Below, in pieces: positions 19,083 through 27,943 of a DNA stretch of 47,891 nt (position 1 is the stretch's first letter; the number at the start of each line of letters is the position of its first letter). The stretch comes from Fibrobacteria bacterium. Its GTDB lineage: Bacteria; Fibrobacterota; Fibrobacteria; UBA11236; JADFYW01. The stretch is taken from NCBI GenBank assembly GCA_015232855.1, contig JADFYW010000020.1:1-47891 (forward strand). Direction: 5' to 3'. A program made the position numbers and the translations under genes. The notes beneath the pieces are model-generated. The model was not told the origin of the DNA, ran no database searches, and worked only from the letters and a program-made list of their open reading frames with translations.

Positions 19083-20093
19083 TTGAGTGAACGTAAAGCA
19101 TATAGCCAGACCAAAAGGATAATCACCCTTTTTCGTATTCTCTGCCGCTCCCGGGCAGCAAAGACTCTTTCCCAAATAAAAGACGAACTCGAACTTGCGG
19201 GCATTGACGATGCCGGTGATATTTCCGACCGAAGCCTTCAAAGAGATCTTAAATTTATACGGGAAGAAATGGGCTACATGGTAATGTCTGTGCCGGGCGA
19301 AGGGTACCTCCTGGACAACCGGGATAAAAAGGGGAATGAGCTGCTGCCTCTTTTCTTTGAACCGGAAGAGATACAAGCTCTGTGCATGGGTCGGGAACTG
19401 TTTACCCCATTCGAAAACACCCATCTGGCAGATTCCATTGAATCCATGTATGATAAAATTGCCAAAGTGTATATGGGGAAAGAGGGGAGATCGAAAAATA
19501 CAGAGACCATGCTGGGCATGGAAGAAATATTCATGATACAACCCCGGAAGCACCGTGTTTATAAAAACCACAGAGTCCTCATTAAGACCATAACCGATTG
19601 TATTAGCTCACGAAATATTATTGAAATAAAATACGGCTATCCTGGCAGTTCCGAATACACTTTTTGCATCCGTCCTTATAGGCTTATTATTTATGATGAC
19701 ACTTTCTATCTCATTGCTACTCCTGAAAACTACGACGTCAGAGATTTTCGTTTGTACATGATAGCCCGCATGAAATCAGTAGCTACCACTAAGAGGACCT
19801 TCAAACGGGTTTCTATGAAGGTCATGGAAAAGAAAATGGACCAGGCCTGGGGTATATTCACCAAAGGCGAAGCCACAGATATCACTATCACTTTTGAGAA
19901 AAATCTGGGCGGTTATTTACAAGAACGAATTTGGCATCCTTCTCAGAAATTCCGGGAAACCAAAAAGGGCCTGGAAATGCAGCTGAATGTATTACTGAAC
20001 CAGGAAATAGTTCATTGGATTCTGGGGTTCGGAAACAAAGTGTTAAGCGTAAAACCAAAGAAGCTGGTTACTCTGATGAAAGAAGATCAGTAG
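19083..20093 (+). CDS. WYL-domain HTH transcriptional regulator
   Basis: About 336 residues. I chose TTG 19083, preceded by TTTGGAGAA (19067-19074), over TTG 19053. The N-terminus is a helix-turn-helix of the DeoR-like kind (TLSQIKDELELAG, SDRSLQRDLKFIREEMGY). The middle and C-terminal part is a WYL domain (SSRNIIEIKYGY, RPYRLIIYDDTFYLIA, DFRLYMIARM) followed by a WCX-like extension. WYL domains bind nucleic acid or other ligands and are frequent regulators in defence and DNA-processing loci. An MBL nuclease-like gene follows 304 bp downstream on the same strand and may be its target or partner. Confidence 0.85.
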   Translation: MSERKAYSQTKRIITLFRILCRSRAAKTLSQIKDELELAGIDDAGDISDRSLQRDLKFIREEMGYMVMSVPGEGYLLDNRDKKGNELLPLFFEPEEIQALCMGRELFTPFENTHLADSIESMYDKIAKVYMGKEGRSKNTETMLGMEEIFMIQPRKHRVYKNHRVLIKTITDCISSRNIIEIKYGYPGSSEYTFCIRPYRLIIYDDTFYLIATPENYDVRDFRLYMIARMKSVATTKRTFKRVSMKVMEKKMDQAWGIFTKGEATDITITFEKNLGGYLQERIWHPSQKFRETKKGLEMQLNVLLNQEIVHWILGFGNKVLSVKPKKLVTLMKEDQ

Positions 20094-20397
20094 TTTGTAT
20101 TTTTTGCTTTCCCGATGCGGGAGTGGCTTGGTTTAAGCAACTCCGAATCATACTCTTGAAATTCCCCCATATTCCTGGGGTGGCAAATGCCCCCATCTCC
20201 TCCCGTCTCCGCCTCAGGCTATTCCGGGCAGGCAATCCTCTTCCCCCATATTCATCAGGACTCTTAGGGGAAGGGAATGTTTAAATATGTGGGGAACCAT
20301 ACTCATTTCCGATGCGACACCCGTTGTCATTCTGGTGTTGTACTTTTAAGTATCAACTATGATGCTTTAATAAGAAGGAAATAAGATTAAGAATAAT
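20094..20397 (+). other. 304-bp spacer without a supported gene
   Basis: Contains two direct copies of TTCCCCCATATTC (20161-20173 and 20242-20254) and the inverted form AATATGTGGGG near 20285. CTTCCCC (20240-20246) can pair with GGGGAAG about 25 bases on. AAGGAAATAAG at 20371-20381 is far from the MBL start. I see no coding sequence, and no strong promoter could be assigned. Confidence 0.5.
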
Positions 20398-21678
20398 ATG
20401 AATATAAAAATACACCGCGGCACTGACGAAATCGGGGGCAGCTGTATTGAACTACAGTCAGGGAATTCCCGGCTCTTGCTTGACCTGGGCATGCCCCTGG
20501 TAGACGACAACCGTCTGCCCTTTGACAAGCGGACAATGAATGGGAAAACTATCCCGGAACTGATTAAGGAAAAACTGCTTCCGGATGTTCCCGGGCTTTA
20601 TGATAAAAGCCAAAAAGGTCCCGAAGCTATTCTCATATCCCATCCCCACCAGGATCACTACGGATTACTGCAGTATGCCAGGGAAGATATTCCGGTTTAC
20701 CTGAGCCGGGGATGCCATGCCCTCATGGAAAGCTCCCGGTATTTCGGACAGACCGATTACCAACTGGCGAATATTACCCCTGTTGTGCCCTGGGAACCGT
20801 TTCAAGTAGCTGACTTTACGGTTACGCCATATCTCATGGACCACTCGGGATTTGATGCTTTTGCCTGGCTGGTAGAGGCGGGCGGGAAACGGGTCTTTTA
20901 TTCAGGAGACTTCAGGAGCCATGGGCGAAAGCACGTCTTGTTTGAAAATATTCTTTCCCGGCCGCCGGAAAATATCGACTACCTTATCCTGGAAGGGACC
21001 ATGGTTGAACGGCAGGAAAAAGGCTGCCTCTCAGAAACTGATGTTGAGAATGAGCTGGTAAAGCGCTTTCGCCCGCTGGATGAACTTTTCTTTTTCGCCT
21101 GTTCTTCCCAGAATATCGACCGGATTGTATCAGTTTATCGCGCCTGTGTTAAAAGTGGGAGGATGTTTATCATCGACCCTTACACTGCCAGGGTACTGGA
21201 TAGTGTTAAAGAAATATCCGGAAATATCCCACAGGCAGACTGGGGAAATAACATCGGTATCTTTTTTATACCCGGAACCCATACCGAAAAAATGGCAAAC
21301 GATAAAAGCCTGTATAAATTCAAACAGGCAAAGATAACCTATGAATACATCGCTGCTAACCGCAACCGCATGGTAATAAAAGACTCGTACGTTATGCGTG
21401 ACATCTTTAAAAACAAGCAGAACCTGCGCAATTCCCGCCTGATATATTCCTTGTGGAACGGTTACCTGGAAAAAGACCGGAAGTTCTGGGAACATTATAA
21501 AGTACCCATAGAAGAAATTCATACCAGTGGCCATGCTTTTGTGAAAGATCTGCAGGAACTGGTCAAGGCCATAAAACCCGCCCATGTGATACCGAATCAT
21601 ACCTTTGCCCCGGATAAGTTTCCCGGCCTATTCCCGGATTCAGATGTTATCCAGCTTGATAAGGGGGTCACGATTTAA
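20398..21678 (+). CDS. RNase J-like metallo-beta-lactamase fold hydrolase
   Basis: 426 residues. Metal-binding motif HPHQDHYG gives H82, H84, D86 and H87. Later motifs are LMDHSGFDAFAWLVEAGGKR with YSGDFRSHGR, and a C-terminal SGHA...KPAHVIPNHT, as in RNase J/CPSF-type (beta-CASP, RMMBL) proteins. It is shorter than RNase J (about 550), lacking its extended C-terminus. The predicted activity is RNA or DNA hydrolysis, and the substrate is unknown. It follows the WYL regulator on the same strand. Confidence 0.85.
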   Translation: MNIKIHRGTDEIGGSCIELQSGNSRLLLDLGMPLVDDNRLPFDKRTMNGKTIPELIKEKLLPDVPGLYDKSQKGPEAILISHPHQDHYGLLQYAREDIPVYLSRGCHALMESSRYFGQTDYQLANITPVVPWEPFQVADFTVTPYLMDHSGFDAFAWLVEAGGKRVFYSGDFRSHGRKHVLFENILSRPPENIDYLILEGTMVERQEKGCLSETDVENELVKRFRPLDELFFFACSSQNIDRIVSVYRACVKSGRMFIIDPYTARVLDSVKEISGNIPQADWGNNIGIFFIPGTHTEKMANDKSLYKFKQAKITYEYIAANRNRMVIKDSYVMRDIFKNKQNLRNSRLIYSLWNGYLEKDRKFWEHYKVPIEEIHTSGHAFVKDLQELVKAIKPAHVIPNHTFAPDKFPGLFPDSDVIQLDKGVTI

Positions 21679-21722
21679 ACAAAACCAGAAAGCACATCAG
21701 GAAAGCAGGGCTGTTACATTGG

Positions 21723-22886
21723 TTATTTTAAAATACTATGAAAAGCATCCCAGGGATAAACAGAAACATCCTTTCGCTGTTGTCGGGAATCCCCGGCATA
21801 AATAACAAAACCCCGCCCGCATCCGGAAAGGGACTGATAATGGGAAATTCCTTTAAAAAATTTATTCTGGATAGTCTTCCCTGATTTTATTTCAATCGGA
21901 ATCAGGCTGCCTTCATTATCAATTAAACAGTCCACTTCATGGCCGGTTTTGTCCCGCCAGAAATATATTGGCGGTCTTACCATGCTGTTATAATATTTTT
22001 TTGCAATTTCACTGATAATCGCAGTCTCAAAGAAAGCCCCGCGCAGGGGATGATATTCAAGTGTTTCACCTGTTTTAATATTAAGTAAATTACACGCCAG
22101 ACCGGTATCATAGAAATAGAGCTTTGGCATTTTAACTAACCGCTTTGAATAGTTAACAAAATGCGGTCTTAGTAGAAATATTACATAAGACGCTTCCAGT
22201 ATTGATATCCAGGCTTTAGCTGTATTGAGGCTAATCCCAGACTCCTCCGCCAGGTTTGTAAAATTGAGCATCTGGCCGGTACGGGCTGCGCATAATTGTA
22301 AAAAAGTCTGGAAGCGAGACATGTTTTCAATATTTTTAATTGCACGAACATCCCGCTCCAGGTAAGTATTAATATAACCGCTGTAAAACTGATCCGGTTT
22401 TATTTTTGCATCATAGATACGCGGATAATTCCCTGTTACAAGCCAGTCATTTACCGAAAAATTCTCGAGGTGATACCGTTTTAATTCCATAAGACTAAAG
22501 GGAAGGAGTGAAAACACAGCAACCCTTCCTGCAAGTGTTTGGGAAATAGACTCACCAACCAACAGATTCTGGGATCCGGACAATAAAAACCTGCCTGGTT
22601 TACCTGTTTCATCTACAATAACCTGTATATAGGACAGTAGTTCGGGGACCCGCTGGATTTCATCAATAATTACCGGTGTTGACGCTGATGTTAAAAATCC
22701 TTTTGGATCTTCGCTGGCATATGCCCGGGTCTCGGGGTCTTCAAGGTTAAAATAAGGAAGCCTGGGAAAGGCCTTTTTGAGCAGGGTTGATTTACCCGAC
22801 TGCCTTGGACCGGTTACCGATACCACCGGAAATTTTTTAACACATTCTTTCAGTACAGCCTGAATATCCCGTTTTATATACTGCAT
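21723..22886 (-). CDS. AAA ATPase with DUF4143 domain (first copy)
   Basis: About 387 residues from ATG 22886, whose product begins MQYIKRDIQAVLKECV as is typical; a longer frame reaches 22922 but would lie across an inverted repeat. Walker A is GPRQSGKS, Walker B is TPVIIDEIQRVPEL, then comes the arginine-sensor segment GRFLLSGSQN. The C-terminal DUF4143 part has a nuclease-like pattern, YFWRDKTGHEVDCLI and IPIEIKSG (D...E-x-K), consistent with a PD-(D/E)XK-type fold. Such ATPases are abundant paralogues in many bacteria with no settled function. A 17-bp inverted repeat lies directly upstream (22900-22950). Confidence 0.85.
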   Translation of the reverse strand: MQYIKRDIQAVLKECVKKFPVVSVTGPRQSGKSTLLKKAFPRLPYFNLEDPETRAYASEDPKGFLTSASTPVIIDEIQRVPELLSYIQVIVDETGKPGRFLLSGSQNLLVGESISQTLAGRVAVFSLLPFSLMELKRYHLENFSVNDWLVTGNYPRIYDAKIKPDQFYSGYINTYLERDVRAIKNIENMSRFQTFLQLCAARTGQMLNFTNLAEESGISLNTAKAWISILEASYVIFLLRPHFVNYSKRLVKMPKLYFYDTGLACNLLNIKTGETLEYHPLRGAFFETAIISEIAKKYYNSMVRPPIYFWRDKTGHEVDCLIDNEGSLIPIEIKSGKTIQNKFFKGISHYQSLSGCGRGFVIYAGDSRQQRKDVSVYPWDAFHSILK

Positions 22887-22899
22887 AAATAATAGTATA

Positions 22900-22950
22900 A
22901 TATTATCTGGACAAATATGCAATAGGATTGCAGATTTGTCCAGATAATAT
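22900..22950 (-). promoter_or_regulatory. 17-bp perfect inverted repeat before the DUF4143 ATPase gene
   Basis: The arms 22900-22916 and 22934-22950 are exact reverse complements (core TATCTGGACAAAT) around a 17-base spacer. It begins 14 bp upstream of the ATG at 22886. Position and symmetry suit an operator or a leader hairpin. A mobile-element end is possible because the MITE at 22955 starts 5 bp away. Confidence 0.55.
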
Positions 22951-22954
22951 ATAC

Positions 22955-23117
22955 CTAGTGTAGTGTCCTAAACTGTATGGAATTTAATTTGCATCTGTCA
23001 TCGCCCTGCTTGACAGGGCGATCCATCCCAGGATCGATAAATTGATGGATTGCCCTGTCAAGCAGGGCAATGACAACATGAGGAATAAATCCTATGCAAT
23101 TTAGGACACACCACTAG
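22955..23117 (-). mobile_element. 163-bp MITE-like nested palindrome
   Basis: The whole element is an inverted repeat: CTAGTG-TAGTGTCCTAAA at the left is matched by TTTAGGACACACCACTAG at the right (ends 23117). Nested inside is the 78-bp GTCATCGCCC-type palindrome (22997-23074). The right end contains the TAG stop codon (23114-23116) of the nuclease-like gene, so insertion appears to have replaced or supplied that gene's end. No transposase is present, so it would depend on one elsewhere. Confidence 0.75.
22997..23074 (+). repeat. 78-bp palindromic repeat, copy 2 (inside the MITE-like element)
   Basis: Same design and exact length as 15718-15795: 30-bp arms at 22997-23026 and 23045-23074, each a hairpin (CGCCCTG-CTTGA-CAGGGCG and TTGCCCTG-TCAAG-CAGGGCAA). 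Relative to copy 1 the stems differ at paired positions (CGG/CCG versus CTG/CAG), so pairing is kept. Confidence 0.85.
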
Positions 23118-23794
23118 CCTGCCTGATGTTCAAGAATCCTGGAAAAATTTCTTGAAAGTTTATCACGGTGTTTATCGACAACTGTTTTAAACTCAGCAAA
23201 ATTAATAATCCCAGGTCTGTTTCCCTGCGGTTGAAGATATATGACCTTTGTGTTTTTTATCCTGGAAACAATTTCTATCGAATCTGCAGTAACCTTTAAT
23301 CCCGTTTTATTTTTTCTCGCCATTATTTCTTTCATGTTGTCTGGAATCCGGATCTGCTCCAGTTCCTCAAGCAGCTTTAACAATTCGAAATATTTTACCC
23401 GCCCATCAGCATCAGCATGTTTAAAACTTTCTATGACGCCTTTTAATAAATGCTTAAATTCTTTTTTTTGAGCTGCCTGTAAATAAGTATCCTGTGTTTT
23501 GTTTCTGGACTTATTGGTTGTTTTTAATTCAAGGAGAATGGCTGTTTCGCCATAAGTATCAAGCGCCAGATAATCAATACGGAAAGACTGATAATTCTTG
23601 ATTTTTTTATCCGCTAATTTTTTTAAAAAGGGAAATTCAGGAACCAGCAGTGACGAAAAAGACTTTCCCAGTTTTTGTTCAAGGGCCTCAGGTATATATA
23701 ATGAAAAAAAGATATCTATCCGCCGTTCAAGCTGGTATGAGGGTAATTGGCCCCAAGCTTCCAGCCTGTTAAAGACCTGTTGTATATTGTCCAT
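23114..23794 (-). CDS. PD-(D/E)XK nuclease-like protein
   Basis: 226 residues. YQSFRIDYLALDT then ETAILLELKTTNKS gives D74, E89 and K91, the D-x(n)-E-x-K pattern of PD-(D/E)XK nucleases. Upstream helices and a downstream Lys/Glu-rich helical part are visible, but I do not recognise a named family. The stop codon lies within the right terminal repeat of the MITE-like element, so the natural C-terminus may have been longer. It lies on the same strand as the DUF4143 ATPase gene, with only the element between. Confidence 0.6.
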   Translation of the reverse strand: MDNIQQVFNRLEAWGQLPSYQLERRIDIFFSLYIPEALEQKLGKSFSSLLVPEFPFLKKLADKKIKNYQSFRIDYLALDTYGETAILLELKTTNKSRNKTQDTYLQAAQKKEFKHLLKGVIESFKHADADGRVKYFELLKLLEELEQIRIPDNMKEIMARKNKTGLKVTADSIEIVSRIKNTKVIYLQPQGNRPGIINFAEFKTVVDKHRDKLSRNFSRILEHQAG

Positions 23795-23836
23795 AAAATA
23801 ACCCTATATATTCAAACAAAGAGAAAGTAAAATGAT

Positions 23837-24225
23837 TCACTTCTTTAATTTAGTAATGAAGTCCCGGCCCCATGCATTTGTTTTTGCAGGACCGTTTATA
23901 TGAGGTATAGGCTTCGCTGTTGTTTTAATAGGACTTCCAGATTTTATTTCAGGGGTATTATAGTGTGATTCTATAAAAATACCGAGAACACCATCCGGCC
24001 GGGAAAATTGATTTGGAATACCTGAAATTTGTGGGGTACTCCTGGTGGACAAGAGAAACACCCTTTTCCACAAGCCGTTCAGACCCGCCTGAGCACATAT
24101 CATTTAAAAGGGAAGAATGGATATCTGCTTCAGTAAAATAATAAAACGGGTGTTCCCTGAACCGATTTATGGTCTTCCGGATTCCGTCAAAAACAAAGTC
24201 ATCAATAGTCTTTTTTTGTCTTCAT
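23837..24225 (-). pseudogene. frameshifted hypothetical gene (EYPTNFRY-type family)
   Basis: A good start (AAGGGGAATAC before ATG 24225) reads MKTKKR and then fails. One more A in the A7 run (24211-24217) would restore MKTKKKTIDDFVFDGIRK. That frame continues through REHPFYYFTEADIHS and SLVHQEYPTNFRYSK, a pattern I associate with conserved hypothetical proteins, and ends in a stop. A third frame carries the last residues to 23837. At least two frameshifts make it a likely pseudogene, unless the A7 is a sequencing error. Confidence 0.6.
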
Positions 24226-24326
24226 GTATTCCCCTTATAGGTTATTGTATGCCTGGATTTTAGAAAAAGTACCAGCATTGTTATTCCAAGGCAAGTCTTT
24301 TTATAATATTAAACTAATAATGCCAT

Positions 24327-24353
24327 CTGGTGTCGCTATAAACCCGACACCAG
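24327..24353 (+). promoter_or_regulatory. 9-bp perfect hairpin upstream of dnaE
   Basis: CTGGTGTCG-CTATAAACC-CGACACCAG, 60 bases before the dnaE ATG at 24413. It could be a leader hairpin, an operator, or the terminator of nothing visible. There is no T-run after it. TGGTGTC recurs in the clpS upstream region at 29153-29159. The 24226-24412 stretch has no gene. Confidence 0.45.
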
Positions 24354-24412
24354 CCGTCAGTTTGCCGTCGTATCTTTCCTTTTAGTGATACTTTTTTAAA
24401 ACAGGAAACTTT

Positions 24413-27400
24413 ATGCCAGGCGATTTTGTCCATCTGCAGGTTCAGTCGGAATTCTCCATGCTGCAAAGTATGGTGCGTATTAGTGAGCTTCTTTCCCGTG
24501 CTGCAGAGCTGGGACAAACAGCCATAGCCCTTACCGATAAGGGCAACATGTTCGGTGCATTGGAATTTTACAAAACCGCTAAAGAAACCGGCCTTTCGCC
24601 AATAATTGGGTGCAACCTTAATATACACCCCATAACTATCACCAAAAAACAGTATAGCGGAGAGCAGCCTGATTTTTTCAACCTGAGTTTGCTGGCCAGG
24701 GATAATACCGGATATAAAAATCTTATGGATATCTGTTCTTCCGGTTACCTTAACATGAAAAATGATACACCCCTGGTTGATATACATACTCTGGAAAAAA
24801 GTAAGGGCGGACTTATCTGTCTTGCCGGTAACTACCAGGGGGAACCAGGCCACCTTCTCCTTAATGGGAAAAAGGATCTTGCTGAAGAGCTCCTCCTTCG
24901 CTATGCAGAGCTTTTTTCATTAGATAATCTTTATCTCTGTCTGCAGGACCACGGTCTTCCTGAAGAGAAAAAACTGAACGAACAATACCTGTTACTCCAC
25001 CAGGAGCACGGGTATAAGCTGGTGGCAGTAAATGATGTACGCTATGTAAACCGCGAAGACAGCCAGATACATGATGCCTTAACGTGCATCGCCGGCAACT
25101 ATAAGGTGAATGATAAAACCAGGCCCCGGCTTTCTTCGGACCGTTATTATCTTCGGACCACAGAAGATATGAAAGACTTGTTTGGACGTTTTCCCGGTGC
25201 CCTTGAAAATACGGTGAGTATCGCTGAAAGCTGTAACGCAGAAATAGAGTTTGGCAAACTCTATTGGCCCTCCTTTCCCATTCCCCCGGAATTTGCGGAC
25301 AATGACAGCTATCTTGCCCACCTGAGCTATGCAGGTGCGCGAGAAAAGTACCCGGAACTAAGTCCTGAAATTGAGGCCCGTCTGCAAAGTGAACTTGCAA
25401 TCATGAAGCAGATGAACGTGGCCGGCTATATGCTGATTGTTTGGGATTTTATAGCGGTGGCCAGAAAGATGAATATCCCGGTAGGCCCTGGCCGGGGGTC
25501 TGCTGTTGGTTCTCTGGTTTCCTATTGTCTGGAAATCACTGATGTGGAGCCCCTTCGTTTCAACCTGCTGTTTGAGCGATTCCTTAACCCGGAACGTAAA
25601 AGCATGCCGGATATCGATACCGATTTCTCTGACCTGGACCGGGGCCGGATAATTGAGTATGTCGTCCAAAAATACGGAAAGGAGTCTGTTGCCCAGATGG
25701 TTACTTATGGCAGAATGAAAGCCAGGATGGTTATCAGGGATGTGGGGCGTGTTCTCGGATTTCCGGCAGACTTTATGAACCGATTGTGCAAGACCATGCC
25801 CGGGGATAGTGATATAAGTAACCTGGGGAAAAAACGGAAAGCAAAAAAGCTCCCGAAACTATCCGGTTTGCAGGCGGCTCTTGAACTCTCCCCGGAATTT
25901 AGCAAAGCACTGGACCAAAATCCGGACTTGCAGCGCCTTAAGGAGATATCCTTAAAACTGGAAGGACTAACCCGCCAGGCGGGTATGCACGCCGCTGCGG
26001 TTATCATAGCCCCGACGCCACTGGTTAATTTTGCTCCCCTCTTTCGACAGCCCGCTTCCGACCAGGTTATGATACAGTATGACAAGAAACATGCGGAGTC
26101 GGTGGGGTTGTTGAAAATGGATTTTCTGGGACTGAGGACGCTCTCTGTTATTCAAAATTGTCTGGAACAGGTAAAACAAAATTTTGGTAAAGCTCTGGAC
26201 CTGCGGACCCTGGAAGAAACGGATGAAAAAACACTCGCCCTGCTTGGTAGGGGTGAGACCGTGGGAGTATTCCAGTTTGAGTCTGATGGTATGCAGGATT
26301 ACCTGCGCAAACTCATGCCCACCGGCTTAGAAGACCTCATAGCCATGAACGCATTGTATCGGCCTGGCCCCATAAAAATGATCCCCACCTATATTGCCCG
26401 GAAAAACGGTGCGGAGCCTATTGATTATTATCATGCTGATTTTAAGCCCGTTTTAGAAGACACCTACGGTGTTATTGTCTACCAGGAACAGGTAATGCTT
26501 CTGGCACAATTGCTGGCAGGTTTCAGCCTGGGAGCAGCCGACAACCTCCGGCGTGCCATGTCAAAAAAAGATCTCGGCAAGATGGAGTCCCTGCGTCCCA
26601 TGTTTATTAATGGTGCTGTGGAACGGGGCTATCCTGAAGCTTTGGCGGTGAGCCTGTGGAATGACCTGGTACCTTTTTCTGAGTACGCATTTAATAAATC
26701 TCATGCTGCGGCATATGCTACCATAGCCTTTCAGACTGCATACCTGAAGACTCATTATCCAGCAGCGTTTATGGCCGCCATTATGACTTCAGAAATCGAT
26801 AAAACAGATCGCCTGGTCATTCTTCTGGATGACTGCCGGAAATCAGGAATTACTGTTCTGGGCCCGGACGTAAATCAGAGCTATGCTGGTTTTCAGAGTA
26901 ACAAAGATGTTATTCACTATGGACTGGCCGGCATAAAGAACGTGGGTAAAAGCGCAGCAAAAAAAATAAGAGAGGAATATGAACATAACGGCACCTTTCG
27001 TTCTGTGGAAGACTTCTGTGACCGCCTGACCTCAAACATCAGCAGGAAAGCTTTTGAATCGCTTATTATGGCCGGTGCACTGGATAGTCTTCCCGGCAAC
27101 CGGGCATCCCAACTGGCCGCTCTTGAACCCGCTTTATTAAACAGCGCCCGCAAGCAACGGGAAATTGAAATGGGACAGATATCTCTTTTTGAAAAGGGGA
27201 GTCCTGGTGATGAAACCGATACAGCGAATCCCTCACCGGTTGAGGCCTGGGGTTTCATTGAAATGCTGGGAAAAGAAAAAAAGGTGATGGGGCTCTACTT
27301 TTCGGGGCACCCCCTGGATGAGTATAAAATGGAAATGCAGGCTTTCGCGAAACCACTTCCTGATGCAGAAAGTCATAATGAAATGAATTTTCAACAAAGT

Positions 27401-27913
27401 ATTACCCTGGGCGGTATCATCAGCCGCATCAAACCGGGAATAAGTAAAAAAGACAGCCGGCAGTTTGCTCAATGTGTGTTAGAAGGATACACGGCTAAAC
27501 CGGAGATCATGTTCTGGCCTGATATGTATGAAACTTACCGGGAATACCTGGAGCCTGATGCCAGGCTCCTCATACATTGTGAACTCCGTATCGACCGGTT
27601 TGATCCCGGGAAATTCCGGATTACAGGCAAAAGAGTATTACCCTTAGCTGAGGCCCGGGACAAACTGACACAAAGCATTCACATAAAGCTAAAAACAGAA
27701 GGGCTGCACAATAAAATGATTGACCGGGTCTATAAGCTCTGTACCAAACATAAGGGAGACTGCCAGTTACTATTGCATATCAGTTCAAAAAAGACCGGAG
27801 ACTGCACTATTCTCAGTCAGAAAATACATGTAGGTGCAACCAGGACTTTTTTAAAAAGTCTGGCAAAGATTGTGGGGGAGGAGAATGTGTGGTTGTCCAG
27901 GAAACAATATTAA
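24413..27913 (+). CDS. dnaE: DNA polymerase III alpha subunit
   Basis: 1166 residues, normal DnaE length. CAGGAAA precedes ATG 24413. The N-terminal PHP domain is followed by the polymerase palm with GPGRGSAVGSLVSYCLE (357-373) and PDIDTDF (399-405), whose Asp400 and Asp402 are the expected metal ligands; the third is in LLKMDFLGLRT. Then come the fingers (GVFQFESDGMQDYLRKL), the tandem HhH region and a C-terminal OB fold (ITLGGIISRIKPG). The PHP site has lost several ligands: His9 and His11 positions are Gln, DHG is DKG (Lys43), and GCE is GCN (Asn68). PHP exonuclease activity is therefore unlikely, and proofreading would need a DnaQ-like partner, as in E. coli. This is the replicative polymerase and the strongest housekeeping anchor in the window. 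Confidence 0.97.
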   Translation: MPGDFVHLQVQSEFSMLQSMVRISELLSRAAELGQTAIALTDKGNMFGALEFYKTAKETGLSPIIGCNLNIHPITITKKQYSGEQPDFFNLSLLARDNTGYKNLMDICSSGYLNMKNDTPLVDIHTLEKSKGGLICLAGNYQGEPGHLLLNGKKDLAEELLLRYAELFSLDNLYLCLQDHGLPEEKKLNEQYLLLHQEHGYKLVAVNDVRYVNREDSQIHDALTCIAGNYKVNDKTRPRLSSDRYYLRTTEDMKDLFGRFPGALENTVSIAESCNAEIEFGKLYWPSFPIPPEFADNDSYLAHLSYAGAREKYPELSPEIEARLQSELAIMKQMNVAGYMLIVWDFIAVARKMNIPVGPGRGSAVGSLVSYCLEITDVEPLRFNLLFERFLNPERKSMPDIDTDFSDLDRGRIIEYVVQKYGKESVAQMVTYGRMKARMVIRDVGRVLGFPADFMNRLCKTMPGDSDISNLGKKRKAKKLPKLSGLQAALELSPEFSKALDQNPDLQRLKEISLKLEGLTRQAGMHAAAVIIAPTPLVNFAPLFRQPASDQVMIQYDKKHAESVGLLKMDFLGLRTLSVIQNCLEQVKQNFGKALDLRTLEETDEKTLALLGRGETVGVFQFESDGMQDYLRKLMPTGLEDLIAMNALYRPGPIKMIPTYIARKNGAEPIDYYHADFKPVLEDTYGVIVYQEQVMLLAQLLAGFSLGAADNLRRAMSKKDLGKMESLRPMFINGAVERGYPEALAVSLWNDLVPFSEYAFNKSHAAAYATIAFQTAYLKTHYPAAFMAAIMTSEIDKTDRLVILLDDCRKSGITVLGPDVNQSYAGFQSNKDVIHYGLAGIKNVGKSAAKKIREEYEHNGTFRSVEDFCDRLTSNISRKAFESLIMAGALDSLPGNRASQLAALEPALLNSARKQREIEMGQISLFEKGSPGDETDTANPSPVEAWGFIEMLGKEKKVMGLYFSGHPLDEYKMEMQAFAKPLPDAESHNEMNFQQSITLGGIISRIKPGISKKDSRQFAQCVLEGYTAKPEIMFWPDMYETYREYLEPDARLLIHCELRIDRFDPGKFRITGKRVLPLAEARDKLTQSIHIKLKTEGLHNKMIDRVYKLCTKHKGDCQLLLHISSKKTGDCTILSQKIHVGATRTFLKSLAKIVGEENVWLSRKQY

Positions 27914-27943
27914 TAAAACTTTCTACACAGTTTAATCTATCCT

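Noticed and set aside
22997..23074. Rho-independent terminator of the ATPase or nuclease gene
   Set aside because: There is no T-run and the same 78-bp element occurs elsewhere, so a mobile palindrome is preferred.
24860..25400. 179-codon open frame on the - strand inside dnaE
   Set aside because: It is antisense to a conserved gene with no ribosome site or recognisable domain.
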